This document shows, piece after piece, positions 1 through 11,159 of a stretch of 64,000 nucleotides of DNA. This DNA is from Hordeum vulgare subsp. vulgare (lineage: Eukaryota > Streptophyta > Magnoliopsida > Poales > Poaceae), in NCBI RefSeq assembly GCF_904849725.1, contig NC_058523.1, positions 172,156,689 through 172,220,688 on the forward strand. The letters are read 5' to 3'. The first letter of the stretch is position 1. Each line of letters opens with the position of its first letter. The translations under genes and the position numbers were made by a program. Below the pieces are notes generated by a model. That model was given only the letters and a program-made list of their open reading frames with translations. It had not been told where the DNA came from and searched no databases.

Positions 1-396
1 CATTTGGCGCATCAGGTAGGGGACTAAGGTGTTTTTCTCTCCCGTCAGCACCATCCTCATCGATCGTTCTCCTCAGAGCCCTGAGGACGGCTTGGACATG
101 GCGTCGAGGCTGTCGAAGGCGTCCTTTGACCCAACAAACAGTTTGGAAGCACGCTCTTTGGTGTGGCTCTAGCACTAGGAGGCCGTTGGCACCATCGTCT
201 TCAAGACCGCGAGGTGGACGTGGTGATGCGGTCAACTACTAATGATATGGTCATGGACATGACTTGTAAGGCCCACCTAGGTCCCCACACCATCATTGGA
301 AGGTCCAAGGACCACAAGGGCATTCAGATGCACATACCAAGGAATCCACTCGGATGACCCAACGCCACTCAAACGTCTTCCCTCCCGTCGGCCCGC
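1..396. other. Left flank, unassigned degraded repeat
   Basis: No convincing gene or element end is seen. The segment is GC-balanced and non-repetitive within the window. Element A inserted at its right edge, so it is continuous with the sequence resuming at 29836, which looks like part of an old Tat-type LTR. It may therefore be the 3' end or LTR start of that older element, but I could not align it with the intact Tat LTR. The short open frames here have no recognisable motif. Confidence 0.4.
392..396. repeat. Target-site duplication of element A (left copy)
   Basis: CCCGC directly precedes the TGATAC start of element A. The partner is CCCAC at 29831-29835, directly after the LTR end GTAGCA. 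The single difference is a CG to CA change, expected from cytosine methylation decay on the other strand. Confidence 0.65.
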
Positions 397-2005
397 TGAT
401 ACGTCTCAAACGTATCTATAATTTTTGATGGTTTCATGCTGTTATCTTGTCAACTTTGGATGTTTTATATACCTTTTATATCTTTTTTGGGACTAACTTA
501 TTAATTCAGTGCCAAGTGCGAGTTCCTGTTTTTTCTCTGTTTTTGACTCTTTTCAGATCTGATTTTGGAACGGAGTCCAAACAGAAAAAAATCCCCGAAA
601 TGAATTTTTCCAAAATAGAAGAAGATCGGGGGACTTGAGGGCCAAGGCAGGAGGCCCACAGGGAGCCCACAAGCCCTGACACCGCGGCCAGGGGGCCCGC
701 GGCCACCAGGCTTGTGGCCTCCCTGGAGCTCCCCTGTCCTAGCTCTTTGGCCTATATGTTCCCTAAAATCCCAGAAAAAATCAGGGCATCCACAAAACCA
801 CTTTTCCGTCGCCGCAAGCTTCCGTTTTGACGAGATCTCATGTGGAGACCATTCCCGGTGCCCTGCCGGAGGGGACTTTGGAGCTGGAGGGCTTCTACAT
901 CAACATCATTGCCTCTCCAATGACTCGTGAGTAGTCTACTTCACACCTACGGGTCCGTAGTTTGTAGCTAGATGGCTTCTTCTCTCTCTTGGATCTTCAA
1001 TACAAAGTTCTCCATGATCTTCACGGAGATATATCCGATGTAATCCTCTTTGGTGGTGTGTTTGTAGAGATCCGATGAATTGTGGATTTGTGATCAGATT
1101 ATCTATGAATTATATTTGAGTCTTTGCTGATTTCTTATATGCATGATTTGATATCCTTGTAAGTCTCTCCGAGTCATGGGTTTTGTTTGGCCAACTAGAT
1201 CTATGATTCTTGCAATGGGAGAAGTGCTTGGTTTTGGGTTCATACCGTGCGGTGACCTTTCCCAGTGACAGAAGGGGCAGCAAGGCACATATCGTGTTGT
1301 TGCCATCAAGGGTAACAAGATGGGCTTTCATCATAGATTTGAGATTGTCCATCTACATCATGTCATCTTGCTTAAGGCGTTACTCTGTTCTTATAAACTC
1401 AATATAGTAGATGCATGTTGGATAGCGGTCGACGTGTGGAGTAATAGTAGTAGATGCATAAAGTATCGATCTACTTGTTTTGGACGTGATGCCTATATGT
1501 ATGATCATTGCCACAGATAACGTCATGACTTTGCGCGGTTCTATCAATTGCTCGATAGTAATTCGTTCACCCTCCGTCTACTTGCTTTCATGACAGAAGC
1601 CACTAGTAAACACTACGGCCCCCGGGTCTATTCACAACTATCGTCTGCACTTTTACTTTTACTTTGCTTTGTTAAATTTTTTGCTTTTAGTTCTCACTTT
1701 GCAAACAATCTATAAGGGATTGACAACCCCTTCATAGCGTTGGGTGCAAGCTCTTTGTGTTTGTGCACGTACTTGTGACTTGATGCTATCCTCGTACTGG
1801 ATTGATACCTTGGTTCTCAAACTGAGGCAAATACTTACCACCGCTGTGCTACATCACCCTTTCCTCTTCAAGGGAACACCAATGCAAGGCTCCAAGGCCG
1901 CGGGGGAATCCTTTCCATATTTGCCAAGGAAATCCCTATAGGCGTAGCCCGTAGCAGAAAGATTCCTGGCGCGGTTGCCAGGGAAGGTCTTTTGTTGCCA
2001 TAGCA
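397..2005 (+). repeat. 5' LTR of element A
   Basis: About 1.61 kb, starting TGATACGTC and ending ATAGCA. The end was set by aligning with the 3' LTR, which stops at 29830 before a matching duplication. A TATA-like CCTATATGTTCCC lies near 749 in the position of the better TATATATT of the 3' copy. The last 60 bases and the following leader repeat a tRNA-Asp primer-like motif. Confidence 0.8.
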
Positions 2006-2109
2006 GAAGGATTTCTGGCACCGTTGCCGGCTAGGATCGCTTGTTGAGGAGTATCAAGACAAGAATAATTTCCCGTCAACACACCGATTTCTGGCGCCGT
2101 TGCCGGGGA
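1966..2109 (+). promoter_or_regulatory. Reiterated tRNA-Asp primer-binding motifs
   Basis: Three copies of a motif complementary to the tRNA-Asp 3' end occur here. The one near 1966 lies within the LTR end. TGGCACCGTTGCCGGC at 2016-2031 is 10 bases past the LTR end and is the likely functional position. The perfect TGGCGCCGTTGCCGGGGA is at 2092-2109. Element E shows the same arrangement, with its primer site also 10 bases past the LTR end. Confidence 0.65.
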
Positions 2110-2319
2110 GAAATCAAGTCAAGATCTATCCAAGTAGGTGTCACAAACTCATCTCTTGCACTTACCTTTTTTGCCAGTTGCCTCTCGTTTTCCTCTCCCC
2201 CACTTCACATTTGCCGTTTTCATTTGCCTTTCTCCTATGCCGTTTTCATTTGCCTTTTGCCTTTTTCCTTTGCGAGTGTTGTTGCTTGCTTGTGTTCTTG
2301 TTTGTTTGTTGAAGTCATC

Positions 2320-4395
2320 ATGGCTGAAAACACCAAACTTTGCGACTTCTCGAATACTAATAATAATGATTTTATTAGTACTCCGATTGCTCCTGCCACT
2401 AGTGTGGAATCATATGAAATCAACGCTGCCTTGATGAATCTTGTTATGAAAGAGCAATTTTCTGGCCTTCCTAGTGAAGATGCCAACATCCCATGTTAAT
2501 AATTTCATTGAACTTTGCGATATGCAAAAGAAGAAAGATGTGGATAATGATGTTGTTAAATTGAAGCTTTTTCCGTTCTCTTTGCGAGATCGTGCGAAAA
2601 CTTGGTTTTCTTCTTTGCCTAAAAATAGTATTGATTCTTGGAATACGTGCAAAGATGCTTACATATCCAAGTATTTTCCGTCGGCTAAGATTATCTGTCT
2701 CGTAACGATATCATGAATTTCAAGCAACTTGATCATGAACACGTTGTACAATCTTGGGAGAGGATGAAGTTAATGATTAGAAATTGTCCCGCTCATGGCT
2801 TGAGTTTGTGGATGATTATACAAATCTTTTACGTTGGTTTGAATTTTGCTTCTCGAAATATCTTGGACTCCGCCTCAGGTGGAACGTTCATGGAAATCAC
2901 GTTAGGAGAAGCTACAAAACTCCTAGACAATATCATGACGAACTACTCTCAGTGGCACACTGAAAGGTCACATGCTAGAAAAAAGGTACACGCTATAGAA
3001 GAAATTAACTCGCTTAGTGCTAAGATGGACGAGTTGATGAATTTGGTTTCTATTAGAAATTATCCTTTAGATCACAATGACATGCCACTATCTTCCTTGA
3101 TTGAGAGTAGCAACGCTAGTTTGGACGTTAATTTTGTTGGTAGGAACAATTTTGGCAACAACAATGCTTTTAGAGGAAACTATGTTCCTAGGCCTTTTCC
3201 TAGTAACTCCTCTAACAACTATGGCAATTCCTACAACAACACTTATGGAAATCATAACAAATTACCCTATGATTTAGAGAGTAATATCAAAGAGTTCATC
3301 AACTCTCAAAATATTTTCAATGCGTCCATAGAGGAAAAACTACTAAAAATAGGCGATTTGGCTAAGAGCGTTGATAGGATGTCTTGTGATATTGATGCTT
3401 TGAAAGTTAGATGTGCTCCTGCCAAGGTTAACTTGGATGAAACTTTAAAAGCTATGCATGTCTCCATGAATGAGAGCAAAGAAAGAACCGCCCAAATTCA
3501 CGCTAAGCATGAATGGTTTAAAAGGGTGTGTTCTAGTGATGCAAATCACGAAGATCTTAAAGTGCTTGGTGTGACTCCTCTTGAATCTTTGTTTTCGCGT
3601 GTCAAACCTATTGATGAAGGGGCTGGATATGAATCCACTTTGGTTGAAAAATGCCCCAATGATTTGGAGTCCACCTATCTTGATGATAAAGGTGTGGAGA
3701 GTGGAGTAGAAGAAATACAAATATGGGGTAGTAATGAAACTCCCACTTTGGATTTCAAGGAATTCAATTATGATAGTTGCTCCTTGTTTGAATGCATTTC
3801 CTTGATGCAATCCATTGCAAACTCTCCACATGCTTATAGCCAAAGCAAAGCCTTTACCGCACATATCGTAGATGCTATGATGAAATCTCTTGAAGAGAAA
3901 CTCGAATTAGAAGTCTCTATACCTAGAAAACTTCATGATGAGTGGGAACCTACTATCAAAATCAAAATCAAAAACTATGAATGCAATGATTTGTGTGATT
4001 TGGGTGCTACTGTTTCCGTGATTCCAAAGTCTTTATGTGATATTCTTGGTTTTCATGAGATTGAAGAGTGTTCTCTTAATTTGCATCTTGCGGATTCTAC
4101 TGTTAAGAAACCCATGGGAAGGATCAATGATGTTCTTATTGTTGCAAATAAGAACTATGTACCCGTTGATTTCATTGTACTTGACATAGATTGCAATCCT
4201 TCATGTCCCATTATTCTTGGTAGACCTCTCCTAAGGACTATTGGTGCTATCATCGATATGAAGGAAGGGAATATTAGATTTCAATTCCCTCTACAGAAGG
4301 GCATGGAGCATTTTCCTAGAAAGAAAATAAGATTGCCTTATGAATCTATGATGAGGGCTAATTACGGTTTGAGCACCAAAGATGACTATACGTGA
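2320..4395 (+). pseudogene. gag-pro: Element A gag-protease (Athila type), frameshifted
   Basis: This would encode the capsid-type Gag and the aspartic protease that matures it in virus-like particles. The ATG at 2320 opens the frame, which shifts near 2480 and again near 2695. From 2713 it stays open for 560 codons. Gag signature words such as WERMKLMIRNCPAHG and GGTFMEITLGEATKLL are typical of Triticeae Athila gags. An Asn/Gly-rich linker follows at about 3140-3270. The protease active site reads CDLGATVSVIP with the Asp at 3997-3999, followed by a PIILGRPLLRT motif near 4210 typical of these proteases. No RT follows the stop at 4395. The long open part suggests fairly recent activity of the family. 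The identity of the domains is confident and the exact upstream start less so. Confidence 0.85.
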
Positions 4396-5050
4396 TTCCA
4401 TCACCTTATGCCTAGCTAAGGGCGTTAAACAATAGCGCTTGTTGGGAGGCAACCCAACGAATCTATCCTTTTTATTTCTGTTTTGTGTTTTCCACACTTT
4501 CATAATTCTATTATGATTGTGTTTTTTGTGTTTCTTTTGCGTTTGTGCCAAGTGAAACCGTTATGATTAGTCTTGGGGATGATTGTTTGGTCATGCTGGA
4601 AAAGACAGAAACTTCCGCTCACGAAAAGAATTTTCATTTTTTTTCTGTACGATCTTTTGAGTTGATTATCTTTGCTGCTGATTTCTACGCAAATTCATCA
4701 GACTTTCGTAATTTTTCAGAATTTTTGAAGTATCATAAGTATACGAAGTATATAGATTGCTACAGACGGGTCTGCTGTTAACACATTCTGTTTTTGTTGA
4801 GTTGGTTGCTTATTTTGATGAAACTATGGATAGTATCGGGGGGGGGGGTATTAGCCATGGAAGATTGAATATACAGTAACCCAACATCAACATAAGTAGA
4901 ATTTAAGTTTGCTACAGTACCTAAGGAAGTGGTGATTTGCTTTATTATACTAATGATATCATGAGTTTCTCTTTAAGTTTCGTGTTGTGAAGTTTTCAAG
5001 TTTTGGGTGAAGTTCTTATGGACAAAGAGATAAAGAGTGGAAAGAGCTCA

Positions 5051-5135
5051 AGCTTGGGGATGCCCAAGGCACCCCAAGCTAATTCAAAGATGCCGAAAAA
5101 GCCTAAGCTTGGGGATGCCCCGGGAAGGCATCCCC
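5051..5135 (+). repeat. Two short perfect hairpins built on a CTTGGGGATGCC word
   Basis: AGCTTGGGG (5051-5059) pairs with CCCCAAGCT (5072-5080). GGGGATGCC (5111-5119) pairs with GGCATCCCC (5127-5135). The shared word AAGCTTGGGGATGC recurs as the polypurine tract next to the 3' LTR (about 7099-7112) and again in element E near 63592. Confidence 0.7.
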
Positions 5136-7080
5136 TCTTTCATCTTCAATCCATTGGTAACGTTACTTGGGGCTATATTTTTATTCACCACATGTTATGT
5201 GTTTTGCTTGGAGCGTCTTGTATCTTAGGAGTCTTTTATTTTTGTTGTGTCACAATCTTCCTTGCTGCACACCTAGAGAGAGAGACATGCACTCACCGTG
5301 ATTTTGTCGAGCTTCACTTATATCCTTTGGTTAGACAATTCCGCTCACATGTGTTTCACTTTTATCTTTTGAGCTAGTTGATTTTGCTCTATGTGTTTCA
5401 CTTCTATCTTTTAGATCACGGAAGCGCCTGGCGTGGTAGTTGATCTATGCTATGAAAGTAGTCTCAAAAGGGGTAGTTATCCAAAGGGATATGAAAACTT
5501 CCACCTTCATGTGCATTGAGTAGTTAGAGAAGTTTGATTCATCTCAATTAGTTTTGAGTTGTGGTTGTGGTAATATTGAAGTTATACTAGTAAGGTGTTG
5601 TGGATCTAGAAATACTTGTGTTGAAGTTAGTGATTCCCGTAGCATGCACGTATGGTGAATCGCTATGTGATGAAGTCTGAGCATGATTAGTTTATTGATT
5701 GTCATCCTTTGTGTGGCGGTCGGGATCACGCGATGGTTTATACCTACCAACCCTTCCCCTAAGAGTATGTGTTGAATGCTTTGTTTCGATTACTACTAAA
5801 ACATTTGCAACATGTATATGAGTTCTTCATGACTCATGTTGAGTCCATGGTTTAGATGCACTTTCACCTTCCACCATCACCATCTTCTTTAGTGTCGTGC
5901 AACTTTCGTCGGTGCACAAAACCCACCATATAGCCTCCCTCAAAACAGCCACCATACCTACGTACTATGGTTTTTTCAAAGCCATTCCGAGATATATTTC
6001 CATGCAACTACCACCATGACATGTGCCACCACTTCTACATTGCCATTGCATGATCATAAGATAGCTAACATGATGTTTCCATTGATGTCTATGCCATGCT
6101 AGATCATTGTCACGGTACACTACCGAAGGCATTTCATATAGAGTCATCATTGCTCTAAGTTTTGAGTTATAAGTGTGATGATCATCATTGATAGAACATT
6201 GTCCCATGTGAGGAAATAAAAGAGGCCAGCGAAGCCCATTTACAAAAAGAGGCCAAATATGCCCACAAAAATAAAAAAATAAAATAAAAAAGAGGCCAAA
6301 GAGCCCACCAAAAAAAGAGAGAAAAAGAGAGAAGGGACAGTGCTACTATCTTTCCACACTTGTGCTTATTAAGCACCATGATCTTCATGATTGAGAGTCT
6401 CTCGTTTTGTCACCACCATATAGCTAGTGGGAAATTTTCATTATATAACTTGGCTTGTATATTCCAATGATAGGCTTCCTCAAAATTGCCTTAGGTCTTC
6501 GTGAGCAAGCAAGTTGGATGCACACCCACTAGTTTTCTTTAAGAGCTTTCACATACTCTTAGCTCTAGTGCATCATTTGTATGGCAATCCCTACTCATTC
6601 ACATTGATATCTATTGATGAGCATCTCCATATCTCATTGATATGCCTAATCAATGTGACCATATTCTCCTTGTTTGCCTTGCAACCTCCACCACACTCCA
6701 TTCCACTTACAGTGCTAAAACCATGGCTCACGCTCATGTATTGCGTGAGAGTTGAAAAGGTTAGAGAAAGTAAAGGTGTGAAAACAATTACTTGGCCAAT
6801 ACCGGGGTTGTGCATGACTTAAATTCGTTGTGCAAGGATGATAGAGCATAGCCATACCATATGATTTTGTAGGGATAACTTTCTTTTGGCCTTGTTATTT
6901 TGAAAGTTCATGATTACCTTGCTAGTTTGCTTGAAGTATTATTGTCTCCACGTCAATAGCAAACTACTGTTTTGAATCTAACGGATCTGCACATTCACGT
7001 CACATAAGAGGAGTTACAAAGTACATCTATGCTAGGTAGCATGAAAGCACCAAAAATTCATTCTTTATCACTTCCCTACT

Positions 7081-7113
7081 CGAGGACGAGCAGGAGTTAA
7101 GCTTGGGGATGCT
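7081..7113 (+). promoter_or_regulatory. Polypurine tract region of element A
   Basis: The purine-rich run ending AAGCTTGGGGATGCT abuts the 3' LTR start at 7114. It would prime plus-strand DNA synthesis. The same sequence, inverted, abuts the LTR of element D at 58660. Confidence 0.7.
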
Positions 7114-7862
7114 TGATACGTCTCAAACGTATCTATAGTTTTTGATGGTTTCATGCTGTTATCTTGTCAACTTTTGTTGTTTTATATACCTTTTATATCT
7201 TTTTTGGGACTAACTTATTAATTCAGTGCCAAGTGCCAGTTCCTGTTTTTTCTGTGTTGTTGACTCTTTTCAGATCTGATTTTGGAACGGAGTCCAAACG
7301 GAATAAAATCCCCGAAATGAATTTTTCCAGAACAGAAGAAGATCGGGGGACTTGCGGGCCAAGGCAGGAGGCCCACAGGGAGCCCACAAGCCCTGACACC
7401 GCGGCCAGGGGGGCCGCGGCCACCAGGCTTGTGGCATCCCTGGAGCTCCCCTGCCATAGCTCTTTGGCCTATATATTCCCTAAAATCCCGGAAAAAATCA
7501 GGGCGTCCACAAAACCACTTTTCCGCCGGCGCAAGCTTCCGTTTCCGCGAGATCTCATCTGGAGACCCTTCCCGGTGCCCTACCGGAGGGGACTTTGGAG
7601 CTGGAGGGCTTCTACATCAACATCATTGCCTCTCCAATGACTCGTGAGTAGTCTACTTCAGACCTACGAGTCCGTAGTTAGTAGCTAGATGGCTTCTTCT
7701 CTCTCTTGGATCTTCAATACAAAGTTCTCCATGATCTTCATGGACATCTATCCGATGTAATCCTCTTTGGCGGTGTGTTTGTCGAGATCCGATGAATTGT
7801 GGATTTGTGATCAGATTATCTATGAATTATATTCGAGTCTTTGCTGATTTTTATATGCATGA
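7114..7862 (+). repeat. 3' LTR of element A, piece 1 of 3
   Basis: Matches 397-1146 closely. It carries TATATATT at 7470-7477. It ends in CATGA (7858-7862), the target copied when the Tat element inserted. Confidence 0.85.
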
Positions 7863-8420
7863 TGATGGGGTTATAATCCCAGGGTAGGGTCATAAGCCTG
7901 CCCTATAGGTCCTACCCAAGGATTACCCTTCATAAGGGACATGGCCCTTAGTCAGTTCTGACTGAATTAAGGACTTCCCATCATCTAGTCGGTGACGATT
8001 CCCCCATCATCCAGTCGGGGACGAGCATTCAGAGCATATTAAACTTACCGACTGGATTCCACTCTGTATATCGTAACTCCCCTGGAGGGTAACGGTCATA
8101 TGTTTTCATGTACCATTATTAGCATTTAAGGCATACGTTACCTGTAACGTAGGCATTTATTCGCCACTACTCCACCCCTGTGCACCGGACGGTTGTGAAG
8201 GGCAGCGCACTCTATATAAGACGCCCTTCCCCACTCGTGTAGGGGTTGGCATTTCACTGTACTCCATATTTCACTCGACATCAAGCTCCCAAGAGCACTG
8301 GGACGTAGGGCTTTTACCTCCACCGTAGAGGGGCCTGAACTCCTACAACCTCGCCGTAGCTAAGGCTCTGCCCGTCCTTTAGTACCCTACGCATCTACTG
8401 TCAGACTTATACCCACGACA
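7863..8420 (+). repeat. 5' LTR of Tat element
   Basis: 558 bp, TGATGGGG...ACGACA. A clean TATATAAG box sits at 8213-8220 in a CG-rich setting, so transcription would start near 8245. The 3' LTR carries the same box at 20067-20074. Confidence 0.9.
8213..8220 (+). promoter_or_regulatory. TATA box in Tat 5' LTR
   Basis: TATATAAG, identical in both LTRs, about 200 bp before the LTR end. The start site about 25-35 bases downstream is inferred. Confidence 0.6.
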
Positions 8421-8440
8421 GTTGGTGCCCACCGTGGGGC
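8421..8440 (+). promoter_or_regulatory. Primer-binding site of Tat element
   Basis: TTGGTGCCCACCGTGGGGC follows the LTR end directly. An older relative has TTGGCGCCCACTGTGAGGC at 31749. The matching tRNA was not determined. Confidence 0.65.
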
Positions 8441-8465
8441 AGGCGTCTAAGCGACTTCCGCGAGT

Positions 8466-10304
8466 TTGCGACTACATCTTTTCACCATATCATCCGGTGG
8501 AGATTTGTGCATGGGTCATGAGATACTCTTCGGCGCACTCTCCTTCATCGTTGACGATTTGGCATGGCTCCGGGATTGGCCTCTCGACGTTGAGGCGCTC
8601 CCCAGTCGCGGGGCTACGCACTTCCGTGCCAGCGCCCGCGGCATCCTTCTTCTCCAGCAGTCGGCTCCGGTGTCGATCTTCGCCCCCGTCACGCGCCGCA
8701 ACAAGCGGTCTCGCCGTCCGTGGCTGCAGCGTTGGGTGCGGCACGCCCAGGCATGCCAGAACGCGTCCTCTCAAGTGACGGTCCTCAAGTCGGTTGTGGT
8801 TGCGTCGCCGTCCCACCGCTCGGGCTCAGTTCCGACTGAGTTGCCTTCCGAGTACTTGGGTCGCGGGCCTGCAGCCAAAGTTCCCATGGCCAATTCCCAT
8901 GAAAGTCCCCGCCAAACTGGTCGGAACGAGCACGAGGTCGGCGAGTCATCCGGCGCTCGCCGTCAGCCCCGCCGTTCTGCCAGTCGACGCACTCGTCAGA
9001 GCAACGTGGAGGTGTTCCGCACACCCGTCCTCAACCTGGCTGCCGCTGCCAAGATAGCCGATTCCCTCCAGCCGACTGATTCAGAGGCTGGCAGAGGGAT
9101 CGAGCAGATTCGTGCCCTGTTACACACGACGGAGCAGCAAAATTCGGCGGTCTCCCAGTCGCACAACAGGATCCCCAACAGTTCTGTTCACGCGAACACG
9201 CATCGGTCAGTTTTCGACCCCGATTCTCATCGGCGACACAGAGGAGGCAGCCGTTCCATGAATCCCGAAGATCGTCGCCGTTCACGCACCCCTCCGCGGG
9301 GTGGGCCCTACGGGCCCCGACATCATGATGATCGGTGTTCGGTCGGTGACACTTATGATCCAAGGCCCGACGCAAGAGGGTAAATCGCCCAGAGGAAGGT
9401 CGACAGGAGTCGAGCCCACCGCGATGGTCACGATAGAGACCGTCCAAGTGGAAGCAGGACCATCGTCTCTGGCCCCGAGTGTTTCAGTCGGGCCATCCAT
9501 TCGGCTGACATCCCTCCCAACTTCTGATTGGCGACGGGGATCAGCAAGTTTACAGGAGAATCCAAGCCAGAAACATGGCTGGACGACTACCGAGTGGCGG
9601 TCTAGATCGGTGGTGGAGATGACCAAGTCGCCATGAAACATCTACCCCTAATGCTCGACGGCTCGGCACGAGCGTGGCTGAACCAGTTAGCTCCTTCAAG
9701 CATCTGCAGCTGGGCAGATCTGGCCCGAGTCTTCATCAGGACCTTCGAGGGGACGTGCAAACGACCTGCTGGTCTCGTGGAGCTCCAACACTGTGTCTAG
9801 AAGCAGAATGAGCCCCTGCGCGATTTCATCCAGCGTTGGACAACCCTCTACCACACGGTGGAGAACGTCACAGAGCACCAAGCAGTCTTCACCTTCAAGG
9901 CAGGCGTGCGGTACAGAGATCTGTACCTGAAGTTCGGTCGGACGGGCGACATCTCCATGAGCAAGATGATGGAGATAGCGGCATGCTATGCAAATGGCGA
10001 AGAAGAGGACCGCATTCGTAGCGGCAAGCATAAAGCACTCGCCGATGGAGATGGGAACAACACTCGGAAGCAGAAGCAGAAAGCTCCGTCCACTCCGCAG
10101 GCAGAGGCCGCAGCCGTTACCAATGCCAAGTTCAAGGGCAAGGGGAAGGCTCAGTTCACCCCCAAGAAGAAGAAGTTCGGAAACCACATCCTGGATCAGC
10201 CATGTCCAATCCACACGAAGATGGACGAAGAAGGCAACGCCATATTCCCGAAGCATACCACTCGGCAATGTCGCCTCCTGATCCAAGGGTTCGGCGAAGG
10301 GTAG
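8466..10304 (+). pseudogene. gag: Tat element gag, interrupted by stops
   Basis: Gag for the virus-like particle. A single reading frame is followed through with stops at 9381, 9525, 9603, 9798 and 10302. The N-terminal part contains GALSFIVDD, also present in the older relative at about 31830. A basic, Arg/Ser-rich middle follows (about 8900-9330). The retrotransposon gag core is recognisable by FTGESKPETWLDDY (about 9550), then MKHLPLMLDGSARAWLNQL (about 9632), then LRDFIQRWTTLYHTVENV (about 9820). The C-terminal part is Lys-rich with a short Cys/His cluster near 10200 that is not a full CCHC knuckle. The true start is unclear. The first open codon at 8466 is TTG. Confidence 0.8.
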
Positions 10305-11159
10305 CCGAGTGAAAAGGACAATGAACAGGATGATGAGGACAAGGAGGATCCGTTCCCCCAAGTCCATGCAACACTGATGATTTTTGCTGACGTGGAAAGC
10401 AAGAGTCAACTGAAGCTGGTGAATAGGGAGGTGAACATGGCCATCCCAACCAACCCCACGTTCCTCAAATGGTCTCAGACTGCGATCACCTCTGACCAGT
10501 CGGATCATCCAACACACGTGCCCACCCCAGGGAGGCAGGCTCTGGTCGTCGACCCGGTGGTGGAAGGAGTCCGACTGCGCAAAGTCCTCATGGACGGCGG
10601 CAACGGCTTGAACATCTTGTACGCCGACACTCTCAAGGGGATGGGCATTCCGATGTCCAAACTTAGCAAGAGCAGCATGCAGTTCCACGGAGTCGTCCCT
10701 GGACGAAAGGCCAAGTCACTCGGCCACATCGCGTTGGACGTCGTTTTCGGCTCCGACAAAAACTTCCGCAAGGAAAAGCTGACATTTGAGGTGGTGGACT
10801 TCCAGAGTGCCTACCACGCGATTCTGGGCCATCCGGCGTATGTGCGTTTCATGGCCCATCCATGTTACGTGTACCTGAAGCTGAAGATGCCAGGTCCCAA
10901 AGGTGTGAACACTGTCACAGGCAATCGGCAGTGGGCCGAGGAGTGTCTGCAGCAGGGGTCGAGGATCGCCGATCAGCAGATGGCTATCCTCGAGCTCGAC
11001 AAGTACAAGAAGACTGCTAACCCTGCTGACTTGATGCGTTCGAAGAAGCCAGCTTCGGAGTCCGCATTCCAGTCGGCGGGAGACATGACGAAGGTCAGCA
11101 TCCACCCGACGGACGACGCCGCTGCCCCGACGAACATCTCCACCACCCTCGATCCAAAA
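10305..11159 (+). pseudogene. pol: Tat element aspartic protease region
   Basis: Retroviral-type aspartic protease between gag and RT, in the same frame as gag. The active-site segment reads VLMDGGNGLNILYADTL near 10590; the usual triplet in this lineage is followed by Ser, and here it is Asn. It is followed by AYHAILGHPAYVRFMA near 10810, typical of Tat proteases. The frame is open from 10377 to an in-frame TAG at 11160, after which RT continues in the same frame. Confidence 0.8.

Larger units (their letters stand above)
4396..7113 (+). other. Element A 3' internal region without pol
   Basis: About 2.7 kb between the protease stop and the 3' LTR. I see no RT, RNase H, integrase or env-like motif on either strand. 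It holds a G11 tract (4838-4848), two short perfect hairpins (5051-5135), and A-rich short repeats with AAGAGGCC and GCCCA words (about 6216-6322). A frame at 5003-5377 has no known domain and a hydrophobic middle, and is probably chance. The same region, inverted, appears in element D at 58660-59669, so the layout is a family trait and not a private deletion. Confidence 0.7.

Noticed and set aside
2041..2056. GTATCA at 2051-2056 as the end of the 5' LTR of element A
   Set aside because: It would form a good inverted repeat with TGATAC, but the 3' LTR stops at the position equivalent to 2005 and is followed there by a matching duplication.
3445..3864. 139-codon minus-strand frame
   Set aside because: Antisense shadow of the element A gag-protease frame.
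5003..5377. 124-codon frame after element A protease, with a hydrophobic stretch
   Set aside because: It overlaps the hairpins, starts mid-region and has no known motif, so it is not strong enough to call an env-like gene.
9696..10688. 330-codon minus-strand frame
   Set aside because: It is the reverse of the gag and protease frame of the Tat element and has no recognisable domain.
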